DNA of 64,000 nucleotides from Globodera rostochiensis (Eukaryota; Nematoda; Chromadorea; Rhabditida; Heteroderidae). The stretch covers positions 3,734,745-3,798,744 of the forward strand of contig JAEVLN010000003.1 in assembly GCA_018350325.1 (NCBI GenBank). The letters run 5' to 3'. Under the pieces are notes generated by a model. It saw nothing but the letters and a program-made list of their open reading frames with translations, did no database searches and was not told the origin of the DNA. Position 1 is the first letter of the stretch. Each line of letters starts with the position of its first letter. Shown here one piece after another: positions 1-11,504 of the stretch. Both the position numbers and the translations under genes were made by a program.

Positions 1-639
1 TCGGGGGAAATGACAAATTTGTAAGACCGAAAGTATAAATCAATTGATAATTAATGGCCTTTCGTTGTTAATCCGGGAAAGGTTTTACGCCGCAGGGGAT
101 GAGAAGGAGTGAATAAAACGACAACACAAAACATTATCGTCCAATCCTTCAATTAATCCAACAAAATAACCCTTTTTAACTCTCTCAACGGCTTTCTTTC
201 ACTTTCATCCAAAACATCATTTTTAGCGAAACCTTAAATAATTTCGTCTTTAGAATAAACACTTTATTTGGCCGAGAATCCTTTCAAAACCTTTTTAATC
301 TCAAAATGTTTAATCCCTATTTTCCCGTATATTTTGAGCTTTTGACATATGAATGTCTTTCTAATTCAGAATAGACAAAATGGGAGGAAACAAATGCCCC
401 CCGGGGGGGGGGGGAATAATTTCCGTTTAATTTGCTGATGATGAGAAGTGGGCTAAATGTATGGGGGGGACAAGCACAAAACTCTTTATAGTAGCACGTT
501 TCTTTTATTCCCGGCTTTTCCCTCACACTCCATAAGGGGCACTTCCGTTTACTCTTCTTCCTTCCGGTTGACCTCTGGGCTTTTTGTTGCTAAATGCGGA
601 AACAGCATTGGTAGCGGGGCACAATTCTTCTTCCAGGGA
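1..639. other. No gene seen; AT-rich flank with short G runs
   Basis: I see no convincing coding exon here. The stretch is AT-rich and holds a C-to-G homopolymer junction near 397-414. Open frames that cross it have no recognisable domain and no matching splice signals. Confidence 0.5.
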
Positions 640-1050
640 GAGGGGGGGGGGGGGAGGGGGGGGGGGAGGAGAGAGGAGAAGGGAAGGAGGGGGGGGCATG
701 GGGGAGGGAGGAGGGGGAGGAAGAGGGGGGGGGGGGAGAGGAGAAGGGAAGGAGGGGGGGGCATGGGGGGGGAGGGAGGGGGAGGAAGAGGGGGGGGGGA
801 GAGGAGAAGGGAAGGAGGGGGGGGGGGCTGGGGGAGGGGGGGCATGGGGGGGAGGGGGGGGGAGGGAGGGTGCATGGGGGAGAGGGGGGGGGGGAGAGAG
901 GAGAAGGGAAGGAGGGGGGGGGCATGGGGGAGGGGGGGCATGGGGGGAGGGGGGGGGAGGGAGGGTGCATGGGGGAGAGGGGGGGGGGGGGGGGGAGAGA
1001 GGAGAGGGAAGGAGGGGGGGGGGGGCATGGGGGAGGGGGGGGGGGGTAGC
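640..1050. repeat. G-rich low-complexity block (GGGGGAGAGGAGAAGGGAAGG type)
   Basis: About 400 bases are nearly pure purine on the + strand: long G runs with recurring words GAGAGGAGAAGGGAAGGAGG and GGGCATGGGGGAGG. Reading frames on both strands stay open here (Gly/Arg/Glu-rich forward, Pro/Ser-rich reverse) only because of this composition. Many runs of G are long enough to form G-quadruplexes. I do not treat any frame here as a gene. Confidence 0.85.
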
Positions 1051-1684
1051 GTCCTTTTCTGAAAGTGGCGGTGGAGGATGTGCTGTGTGTATATTGTGTT
1101 GTGATGGCTCACCCAGTTAGTTTGGCTCAACTTCCAATGGAAATGTTCGCTTCTTTTACGGGACATTTTAATTGATTTTGATGAATAATGTGTCTACGCT
1201 GACGGCGGTCAAAAACCAAAAGAATGTCGGCGTACAAAAAACAAATTCTTGGAATTTAACGTTTTTTATGGACTTTTCTGGACGCTGAGAGTGTCACCAG
1301 AGTTTGTCGGCGTATTTATTTTTAGAGGTCATAATAAAACATGGGGGGGGAACTTTGAAAGCGGCGGGCCTTTTCCGGTTACTGGCCGATTGAATGTGTA
1401 AACGGACGGGGGGGCGGCTCATTCCGTCGCTTTTTGTCGTCAATTCCAACCGCCGACACTAAACAATAAAATAAAACGTCCGCAAAAACTTTTTTGGGCA
1501 AAATTTTGCGCTAATTTCTTCCGAATGCATTTTCTTTATGTTGTAAAACATCCGACGGAACGGCTAAAAAATGTAAGCAAAATGGATGGACACGCCCAAA
1601 AATAAGGAAAGTTAAAAATGACTTGAAATTGGCCGAACCAATTGTCCAAATGTCCAACAAAAAAGTCAAAACTTTCATTTTTTA
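1051..1684. other. Upstream region of the AMPK gamma gene; earlier exons not identified
   Basis: No exon could be placed. The first visible exon of the downstream gene is entered from a TTTTTAG acceptor at 1684, so it is either an internal exon or follows a trans-spliced outron. Any upstream coding exon must lie here, in the G-rich block, or left of the window. Confidence 0.4.
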
Positions 1685-4600
1685 GTTTCCAACAAATGGC
1701 GCCGCTGGCGGCAACAGCGACCAAACGGCGGCGGCTCCGCACCATTACCAGCAAATTTACCGCCGTCCTCAGCGGGCTTTACGCAAACTTTCGATGGGCC
1801 ATCAGCGGCATTCGGCGGACGAACGGGCGGAGATTAGTGCGGCGGCTGAGGAGGCATTTGCTGCGATGGTGCTGAACAACGGCGGCAGTGGCGTAATCGG
1901 AGAGGAGGAAAGACGCCTTTACCTTCAGGAACGATCACTTCTCAGTGCGGTGTGTCCCTTTTGTTATTGGATTGATTACACCCGCAGGGGTTTTGGGTGA
2001 TTTTGAGACGAAACTAATTAATTTTTGTCTGGATTTCATCGACTGATTCCTCATTGTTTGGTCCATTTGCAGAATTACGCCATTTTGCGCAAGAGTGTGG
2101 ACCGGTTTGAGGTGGTTGGAGCATTTCGTAATACTCTTCCGTTTCCTAACCCAAAAAAACGCTGTTTCTCTCACAGATCGCTTCCACACCGAAGCCTATC
2201 GCCACTTTTTGCAGGTGAACAACAATCCAAGATTGGACAGAGATGGGAATTATTGGGGACCCCCCCCCCCCCCCCAGGGGATGGGTGGGACCCACGGAAT
2301 CATTGGGATCCCCCCCCCCCCCCCCCCCCTTTCTCCCCCCAGGAGGATGGGTGGGACCCACGGAATCATTGGGATCCCTCCCCCCCCCCCCCTCCTTTCT
2401 CCCCCCAGGAGGATGGGTGGGACCCACGGAATCATTGGGGATCCTCCCCCCCCCCCTTTCTCCCCCCAGGAGGATGGGTGGGACCCACGGAATCATTGGG
2501 ATCCTCCCCCCCCCCCCCCTTTCTCCCCCCAGGAGGATGGGTGGGACCCACGGAATCATTGGATCCCTCCCCCCCCCCCTTTCTCCCCCCAGGAGGATGG
2601 GTGGGACCCACGGAATCATTGGATCCCTCCCCCCCCCCCCTTTCTCCCCCCAGGAGGATGGGTGGGACCCACGGAATCATGCGATCCCTCCCCCCCCCCC
2701 CTTTCTCCCCCCAGGAGGATGGGTGGGACCCACGGAATATTGGGATCCCTCCCCCCCCCCTTTCTCCCCCCAGGAGGATGGGTGGGACCCACGGAATATT
2801 GGGATCCCTCCCCCCCCCCTTTCTCCCCCCAGGAGGATGGGTGGGACCCACGGAATATTGGGGTCCCTCCCCCTCCTTTCTCCCCCCAGGAGGATGGGTG
2901 GGACCCACGGAATCATGGGATCCCTCCCCCCCCCCCCCCCCCCTCCTTCTCCCCCCAGGGGCATGGGTGGGACCCACGGAATCATTGGGGGTACAGGGAC
3001 TGCCCCCTCCGATTTGGCCCTGTCCTCGAATTTCAATCATAATATGCCTTATTGTTATGCAGTCGTTGACCTGCTACGATTTGTCGCCCGCCCATGGCCT
3101 TATCGTGATGCTGGACGCCGAGTTGACGGTAGACTATTTATTCAGCATTTGTTAATGAAACCGTTTAAATTTTGAAACATTGAAAATCGCCCCGAAATTA
3201 GCGTTGACGACTCGGATTTTAGATTCAGAAAGCTGTTCAAATATTGGTCGCCCATCCGGCTCCCCGAGTGGCCATCATTAGCAATGTCCGCGGTGTGTCC
3301 TTTCCTTAATTTGAGACTTTTTGTAATTGAATTTGGCGTTTTGTTGCTTAGACGGACTTTGGGCGATGTTCACCGTCACTGACTGTCTGCGCGCGTTGCA
3401 GCGGGCACATCAGTCGGGGAACATCGACTTGGGCGGCCGAACATTGCGCTATTTTGTGGAGCAATTGCACGGCGGTCGACGGCTTATTTCCGTTGATGAT
3501 CAGAGCAGGTCGGCATGTTTTGTTTATTCGCTTTTTAAAATAAAATTGCCATTTGACAGTGTGTGGGATTTGGCCCGAGTATTCTCTCTAAACCGGGTCC
3601 ATCGAGTGCCGGTGTTCAGTGCCGAGAACGGCGAACTGATGGCCGTGCTGTGCCCTCGTGCCATTTGTGTGGAGTTGCTGAAGTTAATTTCCTCAAAATG
3701 TTCTCTGTCGCCCGACCTCAGCACATTGGCACTCAGCTCGTGCCAAGTCGGCACGTGGGGCGAAATCGCTTCAGTACGGAAACGGGCAATGTCCAAATGT
3801 CCCGGGTTTTGTAATTGTTAAGAATTGACTTATTGTTTTTTTGTTCCTCAGGCGCATTTTTAATTCTTTGGGTGTCCTTTCCATGGTCAAGTGGTATTTA
3901 CTTCTGTTTTCTTCCCATGAAATTGCATTGGTTCTGTTCCCCCGCCTGTTTTGGCTTTTTATGTGGGCGATGAAGACCACCAAATTGGTCTGTGTTTCTG
4001 ACGAGAGAATGACGCCGCACAATTAACAGTTTCTGAGCCCAATTTTTGCATTTCCCAATGATTTTTGTGTCGCATTTTTCGAATTTTCTTTTCCATTTTT
4101 ATTAAATTTAATTCGTATTTATTTAATTTAAAACCGACCCAAATAAATGTTGACAATTGCCTTTCTCAGATTGGCGCGGACGAAAGTTGTGCCCGCGCGG
4201 TCGATCTTTTCTTGGACCGGCAAGTGTCCGCTTTGCCGGTGCTTTCCTCGGCCGGCGGGGCGTTATTGGGCGTTGTGGACAAAAACAATTTGTTGGACAA
4301 ACTTTTCGACCAATTGGGCGCACAGCCAACGCCCGAACGGTGCATGGAATTGATGGCGGAAACGCCGGTCAAAGTGCGCAAAAATTAATAATTTTGGCTT
4401 TTGCTTTAAAGGCTTTTTATTCTTTCAAAGGATTTGCTGCCGCCGCTCGCCCGACGCCGAACTGTACAAAACGACATTTCCGTAACGGAAGCACTGACCG
4501 TACTGGCAAAGGTGGGCTGGCCCCCAATGCTCATAAAATGGCATTCTTTTTTTGTTTATGAAATCGAAGCCGTCACATTTTACATTTACATAATTTACAA

Positions 4601-4760
4601 TTTTCAGGACGGTCTCAGCGAGTCGTTGTTCGTGTTGGACACTGAAGGTCGCCTGTGCGGAGTGATTTCGCACACGGACATTCTGGAGTTTATTTTGCGC
4701 TATGAGCAGGGCAATGGCAATGGCAATGGCAACGGGTGTCAATGTCAAATAGGCCTTTGA
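1685..4760 (+). CDS. AMP-activated protein kinase gamma subunit, divergent (four CBS repeats)
   Basis: This is the nucleotide-sensing gamma subunit of the cytosolic/nuclear AMPK energy sensor. Exons I can place: 1685-1949, 2073-about 2094, 2177-2214, 3063-3128, 3223-3292, 3352-3508, 3560-3773, 4170-4367, 4431-4511 and 4608-4760, giving roughly 420 codons. The text SLTCYDLSPAHGLIVMLDAE matches the family entry to CBS1. CBS1 ends in FTVTDCL, CBS2 holds VHRVPVFSAENGE, CBS3 holds VSALPVLSSAGGALLGVVDK and CBS4 ends GVISHTDILEFIL. All four CBS repeats follow the order of the family. CBS4 lacks the His-Arg pair usual before the VVVD strand, so this may be a divergent paralogue of the nematode aakg-4/5 sort. 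The N-terminus is open: Met at 1794 is in frame, but upstream codons back to the 1684 acceptor also look coding. The boundaries of the second and third exons are uncertain. Confidence 0.88.
2261..2990 (+). repeat. Intronic minisatellite, 12 copies of about 60 bp carrying pseudo 3' splice sites
   Basis: The intron between the exons ending at 2214 and starting at 3063 holds 12 copies of a unit centred on GGGTGGGACCCACGGAAT. Each copy is preceded by a long C/T tract ending in CCCCAGG, which has the form of a nematode or vertebrate acceptor. Most copies carry a GGATCC or GGAT(C) word. GTGGGACCCAC inside the unit is a perfect 5-bp inverted repeat around one A. Proline-rich open frames through it are composition artefacts. 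Confidence 0.95.
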
Positions 4761-5501
4761 TTGATTGTGCCAAAGGGACCGCCCGTCCGTCCCCTCGGGG
4801 CATTGGCGCTTTTGGGGTTTAGACTCAGTTATTCGTAAATGACTCCTAATTTATTTGTACATAGCCAACCAAATTCAATCGGACGGGCCAATGTTTTTTG
4901 AATCATCCGCTCAGATCGATTGACCGCATTCCTTTTATTCATGATGACCCCCCCCCCCCCTCTCTCTAAATTCAAAATTTGGACCCAATTTTAGTGGCAA
5001 GAATTTGTAATTTTATTTAAACGACAGAATTTGAGACGTACAAAACCTTGCAAATTTTGTTATCGAACTCCCCCAACTTTTGCGGGCCTTCCATTGACAA
5101 GCCGAAATGTGTTCATTTGCCATATCCTCCAAAGTTTCTTTTTTTGTTTGTTTCCTGCTGCTCCCATTTTGATGAGTAAATCCCCCCCCCCCTCCCTTTT
5201 TCACATTCTTTTTTCAAACAAATTTGTAAATATTCTCTATTTATATTATTATTATTATTTTATTTTCTTCTGGTTAGCTCGTACAATGAGCATATCTAAT
5301 ACGGATGTGTAAAATAGTCTCCATTCATTTGTTAGCAGCAATATTTGAAATTATTACAAAATAAACTCCTTTATTGTTTAATTTGTTTGTTTAAAAAATG
5401 GTTTGAAAGTGAAATTCGGATTTATTTGATTGAAAGAAAATGGATAAAGCCTCAAAATGTATTATTAGTGAAGTGAACACCGCCGACGCCTTTCCTTCCG
5501 T
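4761..5501. other. Convergent intergenic region between the AMPK gamma gene and the minus-strand gene
   Basis: This contains the 3' flanks of two convergent genes. It is AT-rich, with C runs at about 4947-4960 and 5183-5192, and AATAAA words near 5361. No exon was found. Confidence 0.5.
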
Positions 5502-8500
5502 TCATTTGAACTGCTCGTACTGCTGGGGCCCCGGCTTTCCCTGAAGCGCCAGCGCAACGCGTTGAAGGACTTTGGCTGTCTTTTCCCTGCTAAAAAAAAT
5601 TATAAATTAAAAGTAAAAAATATATAAAATATAATATAATATAATATATTATATATTATTATTATATTACTTCTCTTCCGGCATACTATACAGCGCACTG
5701 TGAACTGCTGACTCCTCCACGGTACTGTAATGATTTTCGACGTGTTCAATTTCCCGCACCTTTTCGGCCTTTCCCTCATTGCCTCTGGCCACGTTTTTGT
5801 TGAAGTTTTTTCTTAGCAAAAAACGACAGCGACATCCCCCGAGGCATTTTGGAAATAATCGGCGGCGTTGGCCATGTGAATGGGAGGCGGAACGGCACAG
5901 AACCATTTTTATGAGACAATTTTCTGGAAAGTTTTGGTTTTCGATGAATGAAAGAGAGGAATTGTGGTCGACTTTTATATACTCGTGGACGGATTGGGGG
6001 GAGGGGAGGGGTGCGAAGAAACCGGACTTTTCCGATCGGACCCCGGGGGGGGGGGGACCCCGGGGGGAGAGGGGACCCCCGGGGGGGGGGGGGGGGGGGG
6101 GGAGGAGCCGGTTCTTTCCCATCGAATGAGTGGATGGGATGGGATGCATTTGCGGTGGACGCGATGGGAATGAATGCTTTTGGTCGGATTAGTCACCCCC
6201 CCCCCCCCTCCCCGAAAAGTGTCCAATTCATTTTGAATGATCCGAAAGATTCCATCGATTGGGCGAAAACAACAAACAATGCATAAACATTCATGTAATG
6301 AAGGTTACTTCATATGATGGAAACAAAATGGGGACAAAACCCGTCCAAATGGGGGGGGGGGGGGGGAGGGAATAACCCCCGAGGGCGGCTGGATGCATTT
6401 GAAGTGAAAATGTCTTCTCAAAAGCCGGATTAAGCTTCTGTTGGTAATGCTAAAAACTTTATTCATGTGAAAGTTATCCAAAATGTGACATAATTAGTGG
6501 GTAATAATATCATTTGAGGAATTATTGCAAATGTTTGGGACACAAAAACATATGTAATTATTTATACTTTCGACAACTTGTGAAATCAGCAGTCAGAGAA
6601 TGCGTTCAGAAGGAATTAAAAGAAATTTCACAAATTGTCTGCAAAATCATTTAAGCAATAAATATACCTATTTTTGTTACCATTTCAACCCGATCGATCA
6701 GATCAGATGCCTTTTTGCCGTTTTGTGTGCGTCCAAAGGGCGGCTGCCCCTTCGTCCCATGTTGGCAATTCCAATGCCGACTCGGCGCGTTGACCGCGCT
6801 GGCGTCTCCTCGACGCTTGACGCGGCGGTGCCGTTTCCGCCGTTTCCGCCGAAACCGCCGTGATGGTTGTGGTTATGAGTGCCGGAAGCGGTGAGAGAGG
6901 GAGAGACAATCGACGCGGAAGAGGGGGAGGAGAGCCGCGGGGAACGGTGACGCGAGCTAAGAGACGGGTACTGAGTCCTGAAGGGGGGGGGGGGGGACCG
7001 ATCAGGAGACGGGTACTGAGTCCTAAAGGGGGGGGACCGATCAGTGAGAGGGGGACCGATTAGAGACGGGTACTGAATCCTAAAGGGGGGGGGACCGATC
7101 AGGGGGGGGGGGGGGACCGATCAGTGGGGGGGGGACCGATCAGTGGGGGGGGGACCGATCAGAGACGGGTACTGAGTCCTGAAGGGGGGGCCGATCAGAG
7201 ACGGGTTCTGAGTTCTGAGAGTCCTGAAAGGGAATGGGGCCGATCAGAGACGGGTACTGAGTCCTGAAGGGGGGGGGGGAGGGACCGATCAGTGATCACT
7301 TTTTGGCATAAAATTGGCCTTGGAGGGATTAAGGATTAGAGAGATATGCACCAAAGAATTACCCAAAGACATACCACCAAAGTGCCGGGGCCCTGGAGAC
7401 TTTGACCTGAGATTGAGAGGCTTCGAGTGAATAGTTACCGAATCCTTTGGCTTTTGCTCATCACGGAGTAGACGGGCGGTTGGCGCTGGGAACGATGCGG
7501 GACCGGTACAACGGTGCCGTTTCCGCTGGTGCCCATCTCAACTGATCTGGAATTGATGACACTTTTTAAATTTTAAATTATCCCCGGCGTTCATTAACGA
7601 ATGCCTAATTAAATTAAATCGATCACTGATTGCCTCGACTCGCCGTTAGTCTCTTCCGTCCCCTCCGCGTCATTCTTTGCCCTGAGAAAACGTTTTGCCG
7701 CGTCAACGGCAGAAGGCGAAAGGGCGTCATCGCCGGCGGTGCCGCCACTCTTCAGCCACTCCATAAAAGCCTAAACAATTCTTTTAACGGATTTTGACAA
7801 TTTTAGTGGCCAAAAACTTCGATCAGACGGAATTTCAATTCGCGAAACCCAAATTTCGTTACTGAAAAGATTTCACCTGCATTTCGTCGCCGTCGTCTCC
7901 GGCCACCGGACGGATGCACAGGCGCCGCATCATCGCCTGGGACAGTTCGGCCGAGTCGGCGAGAACGGAATCGAAGGTGGAAGAGGAGGAGGCGAACGAC
8001 GAGGAGGAAGAGGAGCCGGAGTTGGAAGAGGACGACTGACTCTGAAAAAAGGAGAATTTAATTTCTCATTTTTGAAATATTAGATCAAAAACAAGAAACC
8101 TTCAAAAATTGTATTTCGGTTTTTTTTATTTTGCTACTAATTAAACAATAAGCACAAATTCGTTTTGGTATTCGATCGAAACCTAAATCCTTTGTGCCTC
8201 AGAAATAGTTTTAAAAAAGTACATCGAGAAAACCAATTTTTGATTTTTTGTCAGCTTACGGCGGTAAAACTCCTACCGTATAACCAGCGAGATAGATTTG
8301 TAACCGACTACGGTATTAAAGCCCTACTGCACCCATCTGGTGGTGACAGTCATTGATACTGTTATATGGCGAAGCCTTACCGTACCCACACACCCAGCGA
8401 GTAGATTTGTAACCGACTACGGTATTGAACCCCTACTGCACCCATCTGGTGGTGACAGTCATTGATACTGTTACATGGCGGAACCCTACCGTACCCACAA

Positions 8501-11500
8501 ACCCATCGAGTAGATTTGTAACCGACTACGGTATTGAACCCCTACTGCACCCATCTGATGGTGACAGTCATTGATACTGTTACATGGCGAAGCCCTACCG
8601 TACCTCAGTGACACTTCCCTGCTGTTGACGGCGCCTTTGTCGCTGTTGCAACAGAAAGCGCCGTGCCTGTCCGACCACCAGCTGTCTGTTGTTTGTCGGC
8701 TGATGAAGCCGTCCCTCCCCCCCGGCGTCCGAAATTCCCTCGATTTCCGTACTTTCGCACACAAAATGCAAAGGAAAGCCTTGGAATTGGGACAGATGGA
8801 CCAATTCACCTGAAATTTAAATTATAAAAATTTGCAAATATTGCAACCATCCGGTAGCTGAAGAGCCTGGAAGCCGTGCGACCGGTGGAGAGTGTGGTAA
8901 ATGGAGTTTATATGGGCCACATGGTCACGCAACATCAACTCCAAATCCTTTAATATGCAAAACAAAGTGATCAAATTCAGCTCAAGAATTTCGTTGGGTG
9001 ATTTCATCTTGATCAGAAACTTTAAACAAAAAAAATTCCTTCTATTTTGAATGTTGCCGAATCCGATTTCGTTGAAATGACTTTTTAACGAATTAAATTC
9101 AAAACGCTTTAATTGTGGCGGTTACCCGGACTCTGTCGTTCAGTCGTTCGTTCTCCTGGACGAGGACGGCGTTCGAATGGGACAGTTGGGCAATGGGCGA
9201 ATTGAAAGCGAACGATGCGCCAGGCGACGGGGGGAAGTCGAACATTTGCTGCTGAACGGCCGATGGGCTTGGGGAAGTGTCGCCGGAGGAGAAAAGGAAA
9301 ATGGACAAAAGACGCCCGAGGGAACGACGCTTAAAGTGATTCGAAGGATAAAAAACTGGCGTTTGCCATTCGCAATTTTAACTGCAAAACAATGGTAGAA
9401 TGAGAATTCTCAAATTTACCCCGGGGGGTCGGTGGACATAAACATCCCCCCCCCCTCGTCTCATCCATCGGATGGGAGGGAAAATTTTTGTGTTACTTGG
9501 ACCAAATGGATTCAACCCCCCCCCCCCCCCCGGCGGGGGGGGGGGGGGGCATTTTTCCATTTTCATTAGCCTTTGTTATGGCCAAGTAAAGGCAAAAAAA
9601 GGGAGATTAAGCGACTAATTAGGAGGAGATGCCTTGGGGCGGTGGGAATTGGATTTTGGCCTAAAGGGATCTCTGGTGAGACAATGGGAAGAAGCATAAG
9701 AGGGGACACACTTCACCCCGGGGGACAAAAGATCGACATTTGACGCAATTCATCCGAAATCCACGAAATTTCGAAGAATTCCATAAAAGTGATGTCACGC
9801 AAAGCCTTGAGGGACTTCGAAGAAAGTGATGCCCCCGTGGGGGAAAGTGTCCGCCACTTCCTAATGAATTGCCGAACACCTCAAAGTTCTTTCTGAAACA
9901 TTTTCACGACGTCAGGGAATTTTCTGGGCAGAAAAAGGTCCCCTGAAGGGATTGCTTTTAGGGAGTCCGACAATTTTTGTTGAAATTTTCTGTCATATTT
10001 TGAAGAGATTTCCATAATTGGTCTAATGCTGAGCTTATTGACTTGAGCAAAGTTTGTTCGACTTTTCGAATGTTGAATGATGCCTGGGGGTAGGAAATTT
10101 GGGAAGAACGACCGAATGACCGGAGGCGACCCTTTCAAACATAAAAAGAACGTTTGTTCCACACACATACACCTTCTAAACCCTTTTATATCAGACCATT
10201 TTTGGGTTGCCAAATGCTTTTGTTTACGCACAATTGGCCTAAATTATTCAAAATGAATCTCCGAAAGCCCAAAAAGCGCCCGGAGGCTTTTGGTACTTTT
10301 GCCCGATATAAACGAACACCGGCTCAATTTGTGTTCATTTTTGAGCATATTTCGCCCACAAATGACGCGAAAGGCTGAATTTGGGGGAGTCTGGTTTAGG
10401 CCCCCTAAGGAATTTCGGAGTAAAACTTCCGGAATTTTTATAAAACCTTCCGGTAATTTTAGAAATTTTTTTGGTAACAATGGCCGAATGGCGTAATTGG
10501 CCAATTTGAAACTTAGGACGGAACCCCCGGAAACTCTTTCTTCTGCAGGAAGTGCGTTCGCATTTGAATTGAAAATCGTCGCTCGTTTCATAAACCCAAC
10601 TGAATTTTGACCAAATCGGGTGTCAATTACGGTGGGGACGGCACCAAATGGGAAACGATTGGAAGCTGATCAATACATAATGATCGGAAATCTTTCGGAT
10701 TAACGTTTTGGGAGTTATTGGATCGATCTTTGAGATTGCTCACCTTTTTGATCTCTTCCGCCTCCTCAGTGTCTGTGCCCTCCCCGTCGCCCGGTGTCCT
10801 CCGACTTTCCCCGCCGTTTTGTCCCTCTTCCTCTCGCTCTCTGCCACTCTCTCGCATTTCCGTCATCTTTTCCCACTCTTCTTCTCTGCCCTTTGCCTGC
10901 TCTCTCCGTTTGCCTTTCTTTCTCCTTTCGCCTCGCCTGTTCTTCTCCAGCTCGTCCAGCTCCAGCCCGGAGTCCATGGACGCGCGCGTCAGCACCGTTC
11001 GATATTTTGCGGACGGTGAAGAGGAGAAATTCGAACAGAACGCTAAAAACATTCTTTGGTTGTTTAATTCGTACAAGGCAAAATGGGAATTCCGTGGGTT
11101 TTTCTGTCAGGTCTTTGGAACCCCCAATAAATTTCTATTCCGAGATTTAAAATTCCCATAAAAAAATCCCGAAGATTTGAGTACCGACCTCGTTGGAGCA
11201 TTGACAAAACGCCTCCGCCCCCGCCGTTCTCCGTCCTCGCCATGGTCATCCATTGCGCCCCGTCGTCGTCCCAGTCGTTGGCATTGTTTTTCTTTCGTCT
11301 CGCGCTTACAGTAATCCCAGGCGATGATGCACTGGCAGAGGATGTACAGTAGGGGGAGTTACTGTAGGAGGAGGGGGACGGCTGAGGAAGCCCGAGGCCT
11401 TCGGGCGTCGAACTGGACGACGCCCGAGGGGAGGCGGCAGAAGTACTCATTACGCTGCTGCTGGAGGGAGAGCAGTCGCCGAAGGGACGGGACGAAAGAG

Positions 11501-11504
11501 ACAT
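5502..11504 (-). CDS. Unrecognised multi-exon protein with leucine-zipper-like coiled coil and Ser-rich tracts
   Basis: I do not recognise the family. Minus-strand exons with good signals: 11504 to about 11189 (start MSLSSRPFGDCSPSSSSVMS, ending SMLQR), about 11062-10741 (a Lys/Arg/Glu-rich segment around LELDELEKNRRGERRKKGKR, donor GTGAGC), about 9333-9134 (SNAVLVQENERLNDRVR), about 8970-8868 (DLELMLRDHVAHINSIYHTL), 8810-8607, 8042-7880 (long Ser run, then RRLCIRPVAGDDGDEMQ) and about 7771-7640 (AFMEWLKSGGTAGDDALSP). Phases join cleanly across these. The spliced LVQENERLNDRVRDLELML has Leu or His every seven residues, as in a short zipper, but no bZIP basic region stands next to it. Two further exons, about 7551-7440 and 5788-5502 (end REKTAKVLQRVALALQGKPG through QYEQFK), probably belong here; their linkage is less sure. 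Function is unknown; composition suggests a nuclear or scaffold protein. Confidence 0.6.
5990..6110. repeat. G/C homopolymer cluster inside the minus-strand gene
   Basis: Successive G runs, the longest about 22, are broken by GACCCC words. This lies in what I model as an intron of the minus-strand gene. A matching C run sits at about 6196-6210 and a G run at 6351-6367. Confidence 0.8.
6970..7290 (+). repeat. Tandem/dispersed repeat with GATCAGAGACGGGTACTGAG and G runs
   Basis: At least six partial copies of a unit combine GACCGATCAG, AGACGGGTACTGAGTCCT and a G run of 7-14. Copies are irregular in length because the G run and inner words vary. The block lies in a presumed intron or 3' part of the minus-strand gene. 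Confidence 0.85.
8270..8606 (-). repeat. Three-copy repeat of about 110 bp abutting a 5' splice site
   Basis: Three copies share TAGATTTGTAACCGACTACG, CCCTACTGCACCCATCTG and GGTGACAGTCATTGATACTG. On the minus strand the array starts exactly at the donor of the exon that ends at about 8607 (ACTGAG then GTACGGTAGGG). The same GTACGGTA word recurs at the start of each unit, so donor-like sequences are repeated down the intron. Confidence 0.9.

Noticed and set aside
457..1166. Gly-rich and Pro-rich long frames over the G-rich block
   Set aside because: Homopolymer composition keeps several frames open at once on both strands; no codon bias or family motif.
2025..3175. Three overlapping 310-376-codon Pro/Gly frames in the AMPK gamma intron
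   Set aside because: All three frames are open through the minisatellite, so openness is not evidence of coding; the real exons flank it.
8270..8612. CRISPR-like regularly spaced repeat
   Set aside because: Units are contiguous without unique spacers, and the genome is eukaryotic with introns; it is a tandem duplication.
8970..9200. bZIP transcription factor call for the minus-strand gene
   Set aside because: The heptad leucines are present but no basic DNA-binding region precedes them.
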